Part shown: positions 36,134 to 44,877 of the stretch, piece by piece
How positions within the stretch are numbered: the stretch's first letter is position 1
Layout of the letters: each line of letters opens with the position of its first letter
NCBI RefSeq assembly: GCF_014203535.1
Contig: NZ_JACHJI010000002.1
Location: 124,001 to 188,000 of the forward strand
DNA: 64,000 nucleotides
Origin: Streptomyces griseomycini
Lineage (GTDB): Bacteria > Actinomycetota > Actinomycetes > Streptomycetales > Streptomycetaceae
Reading direction: 5' to 3'
The notes under the pieces: generated by a model
What the model was told of the DNA's origin: nothing
Seen by the model: only the letters and a program-made list of their open reading frames with translations
Databases searched by the model: none
Translations under genes and position numbers: made by a program

Positions 36134-37726
36134 CTAGGCCGTCTCCCGGTACGCCGCCGCCTCCTCCAGGTCCAGCCGGCGCAGCAGCGTCCGCAGCATC
36201 TCGTCGTCGATGTACCGGCCGTCGCGCAGTCTGACGAACACCTCGCGCTCCGCGCCGATCATCTCCCGCGACAACCGCCGGTAGGTGTCGTCCACCGACT
36301 CCCCGGTGACCGGGTTGACCTGGCCGAGCCGTTCCCAGACGGCGTTGCGGCGACGCTCCAGGACGGTGCGCAGCCGGTCGGCGAGCGGGCCCGGCAGGGC
36401 GTTGCGCTCGTCGGACAGGAGCTCGTCGAGGCGCTGCTCGGCGGCCCTGGAGGCCTGTGCCTGGGCGTTGGCCTCCACCAGGGTCTCGGCCTGCGTGTCG
36501 CGCCCGGGGAGCTTCAGCACGCGGATCAGCGGGGGCAGCGTCAGCCCCTGCACGACCAGGGTGCCGATGACGGTGGTGAAGGTCAGGAAGAGCAGCAGGT
36601 TGCGGTGCGGGAAGTCCTCGCTCCCTGCGGTGACCGGGATCGAGAAGGCGATGGCCAGCGAGACCACCCCTCTCATCCCGGCCCACGCGATCACGAACGG
36701 GCCCTTCCAGCCGGGCTTCCCCTCGCGTTCCCGGATCCTCGCCGAGAGCATCGGCGGCAGCCAGGTCGCCGGGTACACCCAGAGGAACCGCACGACGACG
36801 ACCACCACGAAGACGACGAGCGCGTACCAGGCGGAATCGACGCCCCCGTGCTCGCCGAGCCCCCTGAGGACGACCGGCAGCTGCAGCCCGATGAGCGCGA
36901 ACACCGCGGACTCCAGCACGAACGCGACCATCTTCCACACCGCGTCCTCCTGGAGGCGGGTGGCGAAGTCGACCTCCCACGCGCGGTGCCCCAGACAGAG
37001 GGCGACCACCACGACGGCGACGACGCCGGAGGCGTGCACCTGCTCGGCGGCGGCATAGGCGACGAACGGGATCAGCAGGGAGAGCGTGTTCTGCAGCAGC
37101 GCCTCCTTCACGTGCGTGCGCAGCCAGTGCAGGGGAACCATCAGCACCAGGCCGACAGCCACCCCGCCGACCGCCGCGAGCAGGAACGCCCCGACGCCCG
37201 CCGCCCAGGTCGCGCCCTCGCCGACCGCCACCGCGACGGCCACCCGGAACGCGGTGATCGCGGTGGCGTCGTTCAGCAGGGACTCGCCCTGGAGGACGGT
37301 GGTGATCCGGGACGGCAGTCCGACCCGGCGCGCCACCGCCGTCGCCGCGACCGCGTCCGGCGGGGCCACCACGGCGCCGAACACCAGGGCCGCGGTCAGG
37401 GGCAGGCCCGGCACGACCAGGTACAGGGCCCAGCCGACGGCGAAGGTCGCGAACAGCACGTACCCCACCGACAGCAGCGCCACCGGCCGCAGCTGCGCCC
37501 GCAGGTCGAGGTAGGAGCTGTCGGTGGCCGCCGTGTGCAGCAGCGGGGGCAGGACGAGCGGCAGGACGACGTGCGGGTCGAGCCTGTAGTCGGGCACCCC
37601 GGGGAGGTAGCTGACCGCCAGGCCGGCCGCGACCAGCAGCAGCGGTGCCGGCACCCAGGTGCGCCGGGCGGCCGCGGCGACCGCGGCACTGCCCGCGACC
37701 AGCAACAGCAGGGGCATCACGTCCAT
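36134..37726 (-). CDS. Na+/H+ antiporter (CPA1 family)
   Basis: 530 residues. About twelve membrane helices precede a cytosolic C-terminal tail of roughly 140 residues. The signature stretch GAVVAPPDAVAATAVARRVGLP and QGESLLNDATAITAF match CPA1 NhaP-type exchangers, including the conserved paired acidic region. It should exchange cytosolic Na+ or K+ for protons. The start at 37726 follows GAGGG and begins at the first helix. The tail is helical and Arg/Glu-rich, probably regulatory. Confidence 0.92.
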   Translation of the reverse strand: MDVMPLLLLVAGSAAVAAAARRTWVPAPLLLVAAGLAVSYLPGVPDYRLDPHVVLPLVLPPLLHTAATDSSYLDLRAQLRPVALLSVGYVLFATFAVGWALYLVVPGLPLTAALVFGAVVAPPDAVAATAVARRVGLPSRITTVLQGESLLNDATAITAFRVAVAVAVGEGATWAAGVGAFLLAAVGGVAVGLVLMVPLHWLRTHVKEALLQNTLSLLIPFVAYAAAEQVHASGVVAVVVVALCLGHRAWEVDFATRLQEDAVWKMVAFVLESAVFALIGLQLPVVLRGLGEHGGVDSAWYALVVFVVVVVVRFLWVYPATWLPPMLSARIREREGKPGWKGPFVIAWAGMRGVVSLAIAFSIPVTAGSEDFPHRNLLLFLTFTTVIGTLVVQGLTLPPLIRVLKLPGRDTQAETLVEANAQAQASRAAEQRLDELLSDERNALPGPLADRLRTVLERRRNAVWERLGQVNPVTGESVDDTYRRLSREMIGAEREVFVRLRDGRYIDDEMLRTLLRRLDLEEAAAYRETA

Positions 37727-37786
37727 GTCCGGCCCGCCCTCGATTTTCTGCGCGGTCTTCCGCGCGCCCGTCGTAATCTGGCCACC

Positions 37787-38047
37787 ATGAAACAGTGCAC
37801 GCATGCCGGCGCGCTGCCGCACCCGGAGCCCGTCCCGCTCAGTGAGACGTGCCCGGAGTGCCTGCGGGACGGCACGGACCCGGTGCAGCTGCGCCTGTGC
37901 CTGAGCTGCGGCCACGTCGGCTGCTGCGACTCCTCGCCGGGACGGCATGCGACGGAGCACCACAGGAAATCCGGCCACCCCGTGATGCGGACCCACGAAC
38001 CGGGCGAGGACTGGCGCTGGTGCTTCGTCGACCACGTACTCGTGTGA
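37787..38047 (+). CDS. UBP-type zinc-finger protein
   Basis: 86 residues with the zf-UBP pattern: MKQCTHAG, SETCPECLRDG, LRLCLSCGHVGCCDSSPGRHATEH and KSGHPVMRTHEPGEDWRWC. In eukaryotes this finger binds ubiquitin tails; bacterial stand-alone members have unknown partners. TAATCT lies seven bases before the ATG with no ribosome site, suggesting a leaderless transcript. It is divergent from the antiporter gene. Confidence 0.88.
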   Translation: MKQCTHAGALPHPEPVPLSETCPECLRDGTDPVQLRLCLSCGHVGCCDSSPGRHATEHHRKSGHPVMRTHEPGEDWRWCFVDHVLV

Positions 38048-38073
38048 CCCGACGGGACCCCGGTGCCGGACGG

Positions 38074-38097
38074 TTCGACCGTCTGACGACCGGGTAC
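38074..38097 (+). promoter_or_regulatory. SigB/SigH-type promoter upstream of the prsH-sigH operon
   Basis: GTTC (38073-38076), a 15-base spacer and GGGTAC (38092-38097) match the GTTT/GNNT-N14-16-GGGTAC/T consensus of SigB/SigH-type sigma factors of Streptomyces. It lies about 200 bases upstream of the anti-sigma gene and suggests that sigH activates its own operon. Further promoters in the AT-richer stretch near 38155-38175 are possible. Confidence 0.5.
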
Positions 38098-38303
38098 GTC
38101 AATCCGGCGCGCGCTCTTCCCATTTGGGCCCGCAGACCCCTAGCCACGGAGCGTATTCATAGTTTTACTATGAGTGACAGCGGTGGTCGGGGTCCCGAGG
38201 ACAGGATCGCCGAGAGCGCGATAGCGTCACCGCTGAACCACGTAGCGCGTTGTCCGGGGGGCGACCCCGGCCCTGAAACGCTTGTACCACCTTGGAGGTG
38301 AGG

Positions 38304-38717
38304 GTGTCCCAGATCGCAGGCGAGCCCGCGACCCAGGACTTCGTGGAAGTCCGGCTGCCGGCCGCGGGGGCCTACCTGTCGGTGCTGCGTACGGCCACGG
38401 CCGGGCTCGCGGCCCGTTTGGACTTCACCCTCGACGAGATCGAGGACCTGCGCATCGCGGTCGACGAGGCCTGCGCGATCCTGCTCCAGCAGGCCGTGCC
38501 GGGGTCGGTGCTCAGTTGCGTCTTCCGGCTCGTCGACGACTCGCTCGAGGTCACCGTCTCGGCGCCGACCACGGACGGTCACGCCCCCTCGCGGGACACC
38601 TTCGCCTGGACCGTCCTGTCCGCGCTCGCGGGCAAGGTCTCCTCGGCCGTGGACGAGGACAAGACCGTTTCGATCAGCCTCTACAAACAGCGCGGCGCGG
38701 GACCCGGGCCGGCGTGA
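38304..38717 (+). CDS. prsH: RsbW-like anti-sigma factor (serine kinase fold) for SigH
   Basis: About 137 residues with a GHKL ATPase fold: LPAAGAYLSVLRTATAGLAA, the N-box LRIAVDEACAILLQQA, then FRLVDDSLEVTVSAP and FAWTVLSALAGKV. It should bind and hold the sigma factor encoded directly downstream, releasing it under stress through a partner switch. The GTG at 38304 follows GGAGGTGA; an in-frame TTG at 38292 overlaps that ribosome site. The stop overlaps the sigma gene start (GTGA). Confidence 0.87.
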   Translation: MSQIAGEPATQDFVEVRLPAAGAYLSVLRTATAGLAARLDFTLDEIEDLRIAVDEACAILLQQAVPGSVLSCVFRLVDDSLEVTVSAPTTDGHAPSRDTFAWTVLSALAGKVSSAVDEDKTVSISLYKQRGAGPGPA

Positions 38718-39865
38718 GGGACGAGGACGGGCCGGTGCGGGACGAAGAACGCGGTACGAGGGAGCTGCCGGCCGAGCGTGTGCCGGACGGCATCGACGGC
38801 ATCCCCGAGCAGGCCCGGCCGCATCCGGAGGACGACTCCACGGAGACCGGCTCGGCGGGCGGCGGGCGGCCCGGCGGTGCCGTGCGGAGCACGCCTCCGG
38901 GCAGGTCGGCCGGGATCGCTCCCGGCCACGGGGGCGCCCCCGCCCGAGCGAAGCCGGCGGGGGACGAGGCGAGCGCTCGGGGAAGGGCGACGGGCGGGAC
39001 GATGAGCGAGCACGAGCGACACGCCGAGGACGAGGCGCCGCGGGCACCGAGCACCCGGGGCACCAGGAACGCAGCGGGCACCCAGAACGCGCACGGCGCA
39101 CAGCACGACGCGCAGGACCGCAGCGGGGCGCGCGCCATGTTCCTCGAGCTGCGCACGCTGCAGGACGGCAGCCCCGAGTACGCGGAACTGCGCAATCAGC
39201 TGGTCCGCATGCACCTGCCGCTCGTCGAGCATCTCGCGCGCCGCTTCCGCAACCGCGGCGAGCCGCTGGACGACCTCACCCAGGTCGCCACCATCGGGCT
39301 GATCAAGTCGGTCGACCGCTTCGACCCGGACCGCGGCGTGGAGTTCTCGACGTACGCGACCCCGACGGTCGTCGGCGAGATCAAGCGGCACTTCCGCGAC
39401 AAGGGCTGGGCGGTGCGCGTGCCGCGCCGGCTGCAGGAGCTGCGGCTGGCGCTGACGACGGCCACGGCCGAACTCTCGCAGCTGCACGGCCGCTCCCCCA
39501 CGGTCCACGAGCTGGCCGAGAAGCTGGCGATCTCGGAGGAGGAGGTCCTGGAGGGCCTGGAGTCCGCCAACGCGTACTCCACGCTGTCCCTGGACGTTCC
39601 CGACACCGACGACGAGTCCCCGGCGGTCGCCGACACCCTCGGCGCCGAGGACGAGGCGCTGGAGGGCGTGGAGTACCGGGAGTCGCTCAAGCCGCTGCTG
39701 GAGGATCTGCCACCGCGCGAGAAGCGGATCCTGCTGCTGCGCTTCTTCGGCAACATGACCCAGTCGCAGATCGCGCAGGAGGTCGGCATCTCGCAGATGC
39801 ACGTCTCCCGGCTGCTGGCCCGCACCCTGGCCCAGCTGCGGGAGAAACTGCTCGTGGAGGAGTGA
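38714..39865 (+). CDS. sigH: Stress-response RNA polymerase sigma factor (SigB/SigF/SigH type)
   Basis: 383 residues. Residues 1-135 are a disordered extension; the sigma core follows with region 2 (MHLPLVEHLARRFRNRGEPLDDLTQVATIGLIKSVDRF and YATPTVVGEIKRHFRDKGW as parts), region 3 and region 4 (GNMTQSQIAQEVGISQMHVSRLL). It directs transcription of osmotic-stress and differentiation genes in relatives. In S. coelicolor SigH appears as long and short forms; an internal ATG at 39002 (MSEHERHAED) could give a shorter form here. It is coupled to its anti-sigma gene. Confidence 0.93.
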   Translation: MRDEDGPVRDEERGTRELPAERVPDGIDGIPEQARPHPEDDSTETGSAGGGRPGGAVRSTPPGRSAGIAPGHGGAPARAKPAGDEASARGRATGGTMSEHERHAEDEAPRAPSTRGTRNAAGTQNAHGAQHDAQDRSGARAMFLELRTLQDGSPEYAELRNQLVRMHLPLVEHLARRFRNRGEPLDDLTQVATIGLIKSVDRFDPDRGVEFSTYATPTVVGEIKRHFRDKGWAVRVPRRLQELRLALTTATAELSQLHGRSPTVHELAEKLAISEEEVLEGLESANAYSTLSLDVPDTDDESPAVADTLGAEDEALEGVEYRESLKPLLEDLPPREKRILLLRFFGNMTQSQIAQEVGISQMHVSRLLARTLAQLREKLLVEE

Positions 39866-39875
39866 GCCGACGCGG

Positions 39876-40316
39876 CTACTTCCCGGCGTTCCCGGGCCCC
39901 CGGATGCCGAGGGCCCGGGTCGTCTCGGGGTTGAGGAGCAGGACGAGCGCGGTGACGGCCACCACGGCGAGCACGATCCCGGCCGGGATGGCCACGCTGT
40001 CGGCCTTCAGCAGGGTGTAGGCCACCGGCAGCGCCATGATCTGCGTGATGACGGCGGGACCGCGGCTCCAGCTGCGCCGGCCGAGCAGCCCCCGCGCGGC
40101 GATGAGCGGCAGCAGCGCGAGCGCGATCAGCGTCACCCCGCCGGTGACGGCCTGCTGCCGGTCGTCCGGCTCGCCCGTGACACCGAGGACCAGCATCCAG
40201 ACGCCGCCGGCCACCAACGCGATCCCCTCCAGGGCGGCCAGCGCGGCGGCGTACGTCAGACGGCGCGGGCGGGGGCCGGTGGTGTCCGGGGTGGTGGGGG
40301 TCTGCTCACTGCTCAC
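39876..40316 (-). CDS. Four-helix integral membrane protein
   Basis: 146 residues with four hydrophobic helices (including ALAALEGIALVAGGVWMLVLG, split by family turns, GGVTLIALALLPLIAARGLLG and IVLAVVAVTALVLLL) and short hydrophilic ends. It belongs to a common actinobacterial membrane protein type with no known role. The GTG at 40316 is the likely start although its ribosome site is close. It is convergent with sigH, ten bases apart. Confidence 0.8.
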   Translation of the reverse strand: MSSEQTPTTPDTTGPRPRRLTYAAALAALEGIALVAGGVWMLVLGVTGEPDDRQQAVTGGVTLIALALLPLIAARGLLGRRSWSRGPAVITQIMALPVAYTLLKADSVAIPAGIVLAVVAVTALVLLLNPETTRALGIRGPGNAGK

Positions 40317-40431
40317 CCCTGAAGGGTAGCCCTCGCCGTACGCGCCCCCGTGCCGAGGTTCACGCCCCGCTCCCGGCCCGATCCGCACCTCGGTCTGGGC
40401 CCGGTACCGCCCAGTAGGTACCCTGCACGTC

Positions 40432-41400
40432 ATGCGTGCACTTCTTGTGGTCAATCCGGCGGCAACCACCACGAGTGCGCGCACGCGCGACGTACTGATC
40501 CACGCGCTCGCCAGTGAGATGAAGCTGGAGGCGGTCACCACCGAGTACCGCGGGCACGCGCGCGACCTGGGCCGGCAGGCGGCGGAGAGCGACGACATCG
40601 ACCTGGTCGTGGCCCTCGGCGGCGACGGCACGGTCAACGAGGTCGTCAACGGTCTCCTGCACTCCGGACCCGATCCGGAACACCTGCCCGGGCTCGCCGT
40701 GGTCCCCGGCGGCTCCACCAACGTCTTCGCCCGCGCCCTGGGGCTGCCCAACCAGCCCGTGGAGGCCACCGGCGCCCTGCTGGACGCGCTGCGCGAGGGC
40801 CGCGAGCGCACCGTGGGCCTGGGTCTGACCTCGGGCACCCCGGGCTCGGAGGACGAGGCGGTACCGGCCCGCTGGTTCACCTTCAACGCGGGACTGGGCT
40901 TCGACGCCGGCGTGGTCGGCCGGGTGGAGCAGCAGCGGGAGCGCGGCAGGAGGTCCACCCACGCGCTGTACGTGCGCCAGGTCGTGCGCCAGCTGTTCGG
41001 TGAGCCGCACCGCCGGCACGGGGTGATCACCCTGGAGCAGCCGGGCGAGGACCCGGTCACCGACCTGGTGCTCTCCATAGTCTCGAACACCTCGCCGTGG
41101 ACGTTTCTCGGCAATCGTCCGATCTACGCGTCGCCTAAGGCCTCGTTCGACACGGGGCTGGACATCTTCGGCCTGAGCCGGCTGTCCACCGCCGCGGTTG
41201 CCCGGTATGGCACCCAGTTGCTCGCTTCGTCCCCGGAGCGCGGACCCCGGGGCAGGCACGCCGTCTCCCGGCACGATCTGACGCAGTTCACCTTGCATTC
41301 GAAGGTGCCGCTGCCCCTTCAGATGGACGGTGACCACCTGGGGCTGCGCACCAGCGTGACGTTCACAGGCGTACGCCGTGCACTGCGTGTGATTGTGTGA
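40432..41400 (+). CDS. Diacylglycerol kinase catalytic-domain lipid kinase
   Basis: 322 residues. MRALLVVNPAATTTSARTRD and VVALGGDGTVNEVVNGL carry the NPxA and GGDGT motifs of the DAGK/NAD-kinase-like superfamily, with VPGGSTNVFARALG as the following loop. It probably phosphorylates diacylglycerol or a related lipid at the inner membrane face. TACCCT lies seven bases before the ATG and there is no ribosome site, suggesting a leaderless mRNA. Confidence 0.9.
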   Translation: MRALLVVNPAATTTSARTRDVLIHALASEMKLEAVTTEYRGHARDLGRQAAESDDIDLVVALGGDGTVNEVVNGLLHSGPDPEHLPGLAVVPGGSTNVFARALGLPNQPVEATGALLDALREGRERTVGLGLTSGTPGSEDEAVPARWFTFNAGLGFDAGVVGRVEQQRERGRRSTHALYVRQVVRQLFGEPHRRHGVITLEQPGEDPVTDLVLSIVSNTSPWTFLGNRPIYASPKASFDTGLDIFGLSRLSTAAVARYGTQLLASSPERGPRGRHAVSRHDLTQFTLHSKVPLPLQMDGDHLGLRTSVTFTGVRRALRVIV

Positions 41401-41720
41401 GCAGAAAGGGCCAAAGTCCTTTCACTCGAACGTTTAGGCCAGGATCCACCCCATGGAAGTACGGCTGTGACCTAGTCGACACCGAAGAATCAAAAAAAAC
41501 TTTCCGGAAGGGGTTGTATCCGCCGCCGAGGTTTGCGAGTCTCTACATGGCGATCGGGACGGCCCGCAACACCGGCCTCCACAGATCACCGGAACCCCTC
41601 TTCAAACCCAAGGACCACGCCAGGGAACCTGGCGGTCGGCCCTTCCCTTGTTGAGGGATTCGTGAAAGCGTTCACATTCACAAGCAAATCCTGCAGTAAT
41701 ACCAAGGAGAGGTAGCAGCC
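41401..41720 (+). promoter_or_regulatory. 320-base wblE upstream region
   Basis: No gene is visible. The stretch is notably less GC-rich than its surroundings, contains an A8 run near 41493-41500, and has TTCACA near 41671 with TAAT about 20 bases further on as a possible promoter. The long AT-richer leader fits a highly expressed, multiply regulated wblE gene. Confidence 0.5.
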
Positions 41721-41978
41721 ATGGACTGGCGTCACAACGCCGTTTGCCGCGAGGAAGACCCCGAGCTCTTCTTCCCCATCGGCAACACCGGTCCCGCGCT
41801 GCTGCAGATCGAGGAAGCCAAGGCCGTCTGCCGCCGCTGCCCGGTGATCGAGCAGTGCCTGCAGTGGGCGCTCGAGTCCGGTCAGGACTCCGGCGTCTGG
41901 GGTGGTCTCAGCGAGGACGAGCGTCGTGCGATGAAGCGCCGCGCCGCCCGCAACCGGGCCCGTCAGGCCTCCGCCTGA
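41721..41978 (+). CDS. wblE: WhiB-family iron-sulfur regulator WblE
   Basis: 85 residues. The four cluster-binding cysteines are Cys9, Cys37, Cys40 and Cys46 (AVCRRCPVIEQC), followed by the GVWGG turn and a basic tail (RRAMKRRAARNRARQ). WhiB-like proteins bind a redox-sensitive [4Fe-4S] cluster and usually act through the principal sigma factor region 4. AAGGAGAGG precedes the ATG. A strong terminator follows. Confidence 0.95.
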   Translation: MDWRHNAVCREEDPELFFPIGNTGPALLQIEEAKAVCRRCPVIEQCLQWALESGQDSGVWGGLSEDERRAMKRRAARNRARQASA

Positions 41979-42117
41979 CGACCCCACCCCTGCTGACAGC
42001 CTGAGCTTGGCGGCGCGTGCAGCGCGTACGCATCTCCCGCCCCCGAGCCGCAGCGCGCAGTTCCCCCTGAACCTCGACTCCGCTCGAGCAGGGGGTGACC
42101 CCATCGCATGAGCATGA

Positions 42118-42149
42118 GCCCCGGACCTTCCCACCGGTCCGGGGCTTTT
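42118..42149 (+). terminator. Terminator after wblE
   Basis: GCCCCGGACC (42118-42127) pairs with GGTCCGGGGC (42136-42145), followed by TTTTC: a classic rho-independent terminator between wblE and the convergent pdtaS gene. Confidence 0.9.
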
Positions 42150-42225
42150 CGCTGCCCGCGTCCGTCCGGTGGGAAGAGGACGGCCGACAGGCGGTCAGAC
42201 ACCCTCCTCCCCGCGGGGACCCGTG

Positions 42226-43701
42226 CTACTTGCCCGAGCGCACCGGGATGTCCAGGATCACCCGGGTCCCCCGGTCCGGGGCCGGAACCATGTCGAAGGC
42301 GCCGCCCAACTCGCCCTCCACCAGGGTCCGCACGATCTGCAGGCCGAGGTTGCCGGCGGTGTGCGGGTCGAAGTCCTCGGGCAGTCCCACACCGTCGTCC
42401 TGCACGGTGACCAGCAGACGGGTCTCCTTCGTGGTCCCGCCGCGGACCGCGGACACCTCGACGGTGCCGGTCTCGCCCTCGCGGAAGCCGTGCTCCAGGG
42501 CGTTCTGCAGGATCTCGGTCAGCACCATCGACAGCGGGGTGGCGACCTCGGCGTCGAGTATGCCGAAGCGGCCGGTGCGCCGGCCGGTGACCTTGCCCGG
42601 GGAGATCTCGGCGACCATCGCCAGGACCCGGTCGGCGATCTCGTCGAACTCCACGCGCTCGTCCAGGTTCTGGGAGAGCGTCTCGTGCACGATCGCGATG
42701 GACCCGACCCGGCGCACCGCCTCCTCCAGCGCCTCACGGCCGCGCTCCGACCCGATCCGCCGGGCCTGGAGCCGCAGCAGCGCCGCCACCGTCTGGAGGT
42801 TGTTCTTCACCCGGTGGTGGATCTCCCGGATGGTCGCGTCCTTGGTGATCAACTCACGTTCGCGGCGGCGAAGTTCGGTGACGTCCCGGAGGAGGACCAG
42901 CGACCCGATCCGCGTCCCCTTCGGCTTGAGCGGGATCGCGCGGAACTGGATCACCCCGTCGTGCGCCTCGATCTCGAACTCGCGCGGGGCCCAGCCGCTG
43001 GCTACCTTGGCCAGCGCCTCGTCCACCGGGCCTCGGGAGGGGGCCAGTTCGGCGGTGGTTCGGCCGAGGTGGTGGCCGACCAGGTCGGCGGCCAGGCCCA
43101 GCCGGTGGTAGGCGGACAGGGCGTTCGGGGAGGCGTACTGGACGATGCCGTCGGCGTCGAGCCGGATCAGTCCGTCGCCGACGCGGGGCGAGGCGTCCAT
43201 GTCGAGCTGCTGGTTCGCGAACGGAAAGGCTCCGGCCGCGATCATCTGCGCGAGGTCGGAGGCGCTCTGGAGGTAGGTGAGCTCCAGCCGGCTCGGGGTG
43301 CGCACGGTGAGGAGGTTGGTGTTGCGCGCGATCACGCCGAGGACGCGGCCCTCGCGCCGGACGGGGATGGACTCGACGCGGACCGGGACCTCCTCGCGCC
43401 ACTCCGGGTCCCCCTCGCGCACGATCCGGCCCTCGTCCAGGGCCGCGTCCAGCATGGGCCGGCGTCCGCGCGGGACGAGGTGGCCGACCATGTCGTCCTG
43501 GTACGAGGTGGGGCCGGTGTTCGGCCGCATCTGGGCGACGGAGACGTAGCGGGTGCCGTCGCGGGTGGGGACCCACAGGACCAGGTCGGCGAAGGAGAGG
43601 TCGGAGAGCAGCTGCCACTCCGAGACCAGCAGATGGAGCCACTCGAGGTCGGTGTCGTCGAGAGCGGTGTGCTGGCGTACGAGTTCGTTCATGGAGGGCA
43701 C
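42226..43701 (-). CDS. pdtaS: PdtaS-type cytosolic sensor histidine kinase
   Basis: 491 residues. An N-terminal GAF-like domain (LSDLSFADLVLWVPTRDG, VAQMRPNTGPTSYQDD) and a PAS domain (LIRLDADGIVQYASPNALSAYHRLG, in two parts) precede the His_KA_2 motif REIHHRVKNNLQTVAALLRLQ and the ATPase region ILQNALEHGF and NLGLQIVRTLV. It closely resembles mycobacterial PdtaS, which phosphorylates the RNA-binding antiterminator PdtaR; no pdtaR is in the window. The GTG at 43701 is preferred because TACGCT lies seven bases before it, as in a leaderless mRNA; the ATG at 43692 is an alternative. Confidence 0.9.
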   Translation of the reverse strand: MPSMNELVRQHTALDDTDLEWLHLLVSEWQLLSDLSFADLVLWVPTRDGTRYVSVAQMRPNTGPTSYQDDMVGHLVPRGRRPMLDAALDEGRIVREGDPEWREEVPVRVESIPVRREGRVLGVIARNTNLLTVRTPSRLELTYLQSASDLAQMIAAGAFPFANQQLDMDASPRVGDGLIRLDADGIVQYASPNALSAYHRLGLAADLVGHHLGRTTAELAPSRGPVDEALAKVASGWAPREFEIEAHDGVIQFRAIPLKPKGTRIGSLVLLRDVTELRRRERELITKDATIREIHHRVKNNLQTVAALLRLQARRIGSERGREALEEAVRRVGSIAIVHETLSQNLDERVEFDEIADRVLAMVAEISPGKVTGRRTGRFGILDAEVATPLSMVLTEILQNALEHGFREGETGTVEVSAVRGGTTKETRLLVTVQDDGVGLPEDFDPHTAGNLGLQIVRTLVEGELGGAFDMVPAPDRGTRVILDIPVRSGK

Positions 43702-43934
43702 GTCAGCGAGCGTACCCGGCGGTCTGCGGGGCCCCGAAACACCCGCGGGCCGCGGCGCCTGAGAGGGACCCTCAACCCTCCCGGCACCGCAGCCCGGAGC
43801 AATATCGGCCGTGGGGTGTGCGGCCCCGGTCGGCCGAACGACGAGGAACCGGGGCAGTCAGGGCAGAGAGCTCCGGATCCTCGATCCGCCTTCCTGTGCG
43901 GGGAAGGCAGGCTTGTGCGTCCTGCTCCGCATTG

Positions 43935-43946
43935 TGGACTAGACCA
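43935..43946. promoter_or_regulatory. Orphan DasR-type dre site in the pdtaS-tetR gap
   Basis: TGGACTAGACCA differs by one base from the dre core TGGTCTAGACCA and equals the site before dasR at 46618. On the minus strand it lies within the 17-base spacer between TGGACA (43959-43954) and CACAAT (43936-43931), so it could repress leftward transcription toward pdtaS. The 346-base gap has no convincing gene; a 76-codon minus-strand frame (44002-43772) shows no family features. Confidence 0.65.
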
Positions 43947-44047
43947 CTCCCGGTGTCCATGCGCGGAACGTTTCTCGTCGGTGTCACGTCGTCGGATGCC
44001 ACGGCCTATGTCGCGCCGGCCGGACGCACGGGCGTCCACCACGCAGC

Positions 44048-44713
44048 CTAACCCGTGGCGGTTCCCGCGTGGGGCCAGACGGACATGGCAATTTCGGCGA
44101 GCGACTCCAGTTCCTCCCGGCTCGCCCCGTCCCGCGCCTGCTGCGACATGCCCTGGATCATCGCCCCGGTGTACCGGGCGAGCGCACCGGCGTCGGTGTC
44201 CGCGGGCAGCACTCCGGCGGCGACGTCGTCCCGGATCCGGCGCTCGAACGCGGCGACGTTGGCCGTACGGCGCTCCCGCAGGGACTGCTCGACCTCGGGG
44301 TTCGAGCAGTTCGCGGCGGCGTGGACGACGAGGCAGCCGTGCGGACGGCCCGGTTCGGTGTACACGGCGGCGGCCTCCCGCAGCATCCGTGCGACGGCGG
44401 CGCGGGCGGTGGGCTCCTCGGCGAGGGCGCGGTCGGTGAAGGAGCCGTACCGCGCGCCGTAGACCCGGACGACCTCGTCGAACAGGGAGCGCTTGTCGCC
44501 GAAGGCCGCGTAGAGGCTGGGGGCGCCGATGTCCATGACGCGGGTGAGGTCGGAGACCGACGTGGCCTCGTAGCCGTGTTCCCAGAAGGCGAGGAGCGCC
44601 TTCTCCAACGCGGTCTCCCGGTCGAAGGAGCGGGGGCGGCCGCGGGCTCTGCGCGCGGATCCGGCTCCGGGGCGGGCGGCCCCGCTCCGTCCGGCGTCCC
44701 CGTCACTCATCAT
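44048..44713 (-). CDS. TetR-family transcriptional regulator
   Basis: 221 residues. The HTH region reads RGRPRSFDRETALEKALLAFWEHGYEATSVSDLTRVMDIGAPSLYAAFGDKRSLFDE as a continuous TetR N-terminus (given here in outline: RPRSF, WEHGYEATSVSDL, GAPSLYAAFGDK). The rest is a helical ligand-binding domain. GGAGGAG precedes the ATG. It is divergent from the SDR gene, and the gap between them holds paired TTTT/AAAA inverted repeats, so it probably represses both genes. Confidence 0.9.
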   Translation of the reverse strand: MMSDGDAGRSGAARPGAGSARRARGRPRSFDRETALEKALLAFWEHGYEATSVSDLTRVMDIGAPSLYAAFGDKRSLFDEVVRVYGARYGSFTDRALAEEPTARAAVARMLREAAAVYTEPGRPHGCLVVHAAANCSNPEVEQSLRERRTANVAAFERRIRDDVAAGVLPADTDAGALARYTGAMIQGMSQQARDGASREELESLAEIAMSVWPHAGTATG

Positions 44714-44789
44714 GCGACTCCTCCTCGCCCACCGGACACTCCCGCCCCGTTCGCCGTGCGTCCCGTTCGCGGTCCCACCATGGAGTGCA

Positions 44790-44860
44790 TTTTATAGCGA
44801 GCACTAGAAAAACGGCGGCGGACTGTCGTACGGTTTTTTCTGTAACGACCACTAGAAAAA
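44790..44860. promoter_or_regulatory. Duplicated operator between tetR and the SDR gene
   Basis: TTTTATAGCGAGCACTAGAA begins at 44790 and TTTTTCT-N12-AGAAAAA spans 44835-44860. Both share the element CGA(G/C)CACTAGAAAAA, about 48 bases apart. The AT-rich palindromes stand out against very GC-rich surroundings and lie in the 164-base divergent gap. Confidence 0.65.
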
Positions 44861-44877
44861 TCTGGAGGGGCGTCGAC

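Noticed and set aside
43772..44002. 76-codon minus-strand frame below the orphan dre site
   Set aside because: No ribosome site, family features or clear codon bias; mentioned only in the dre entry.
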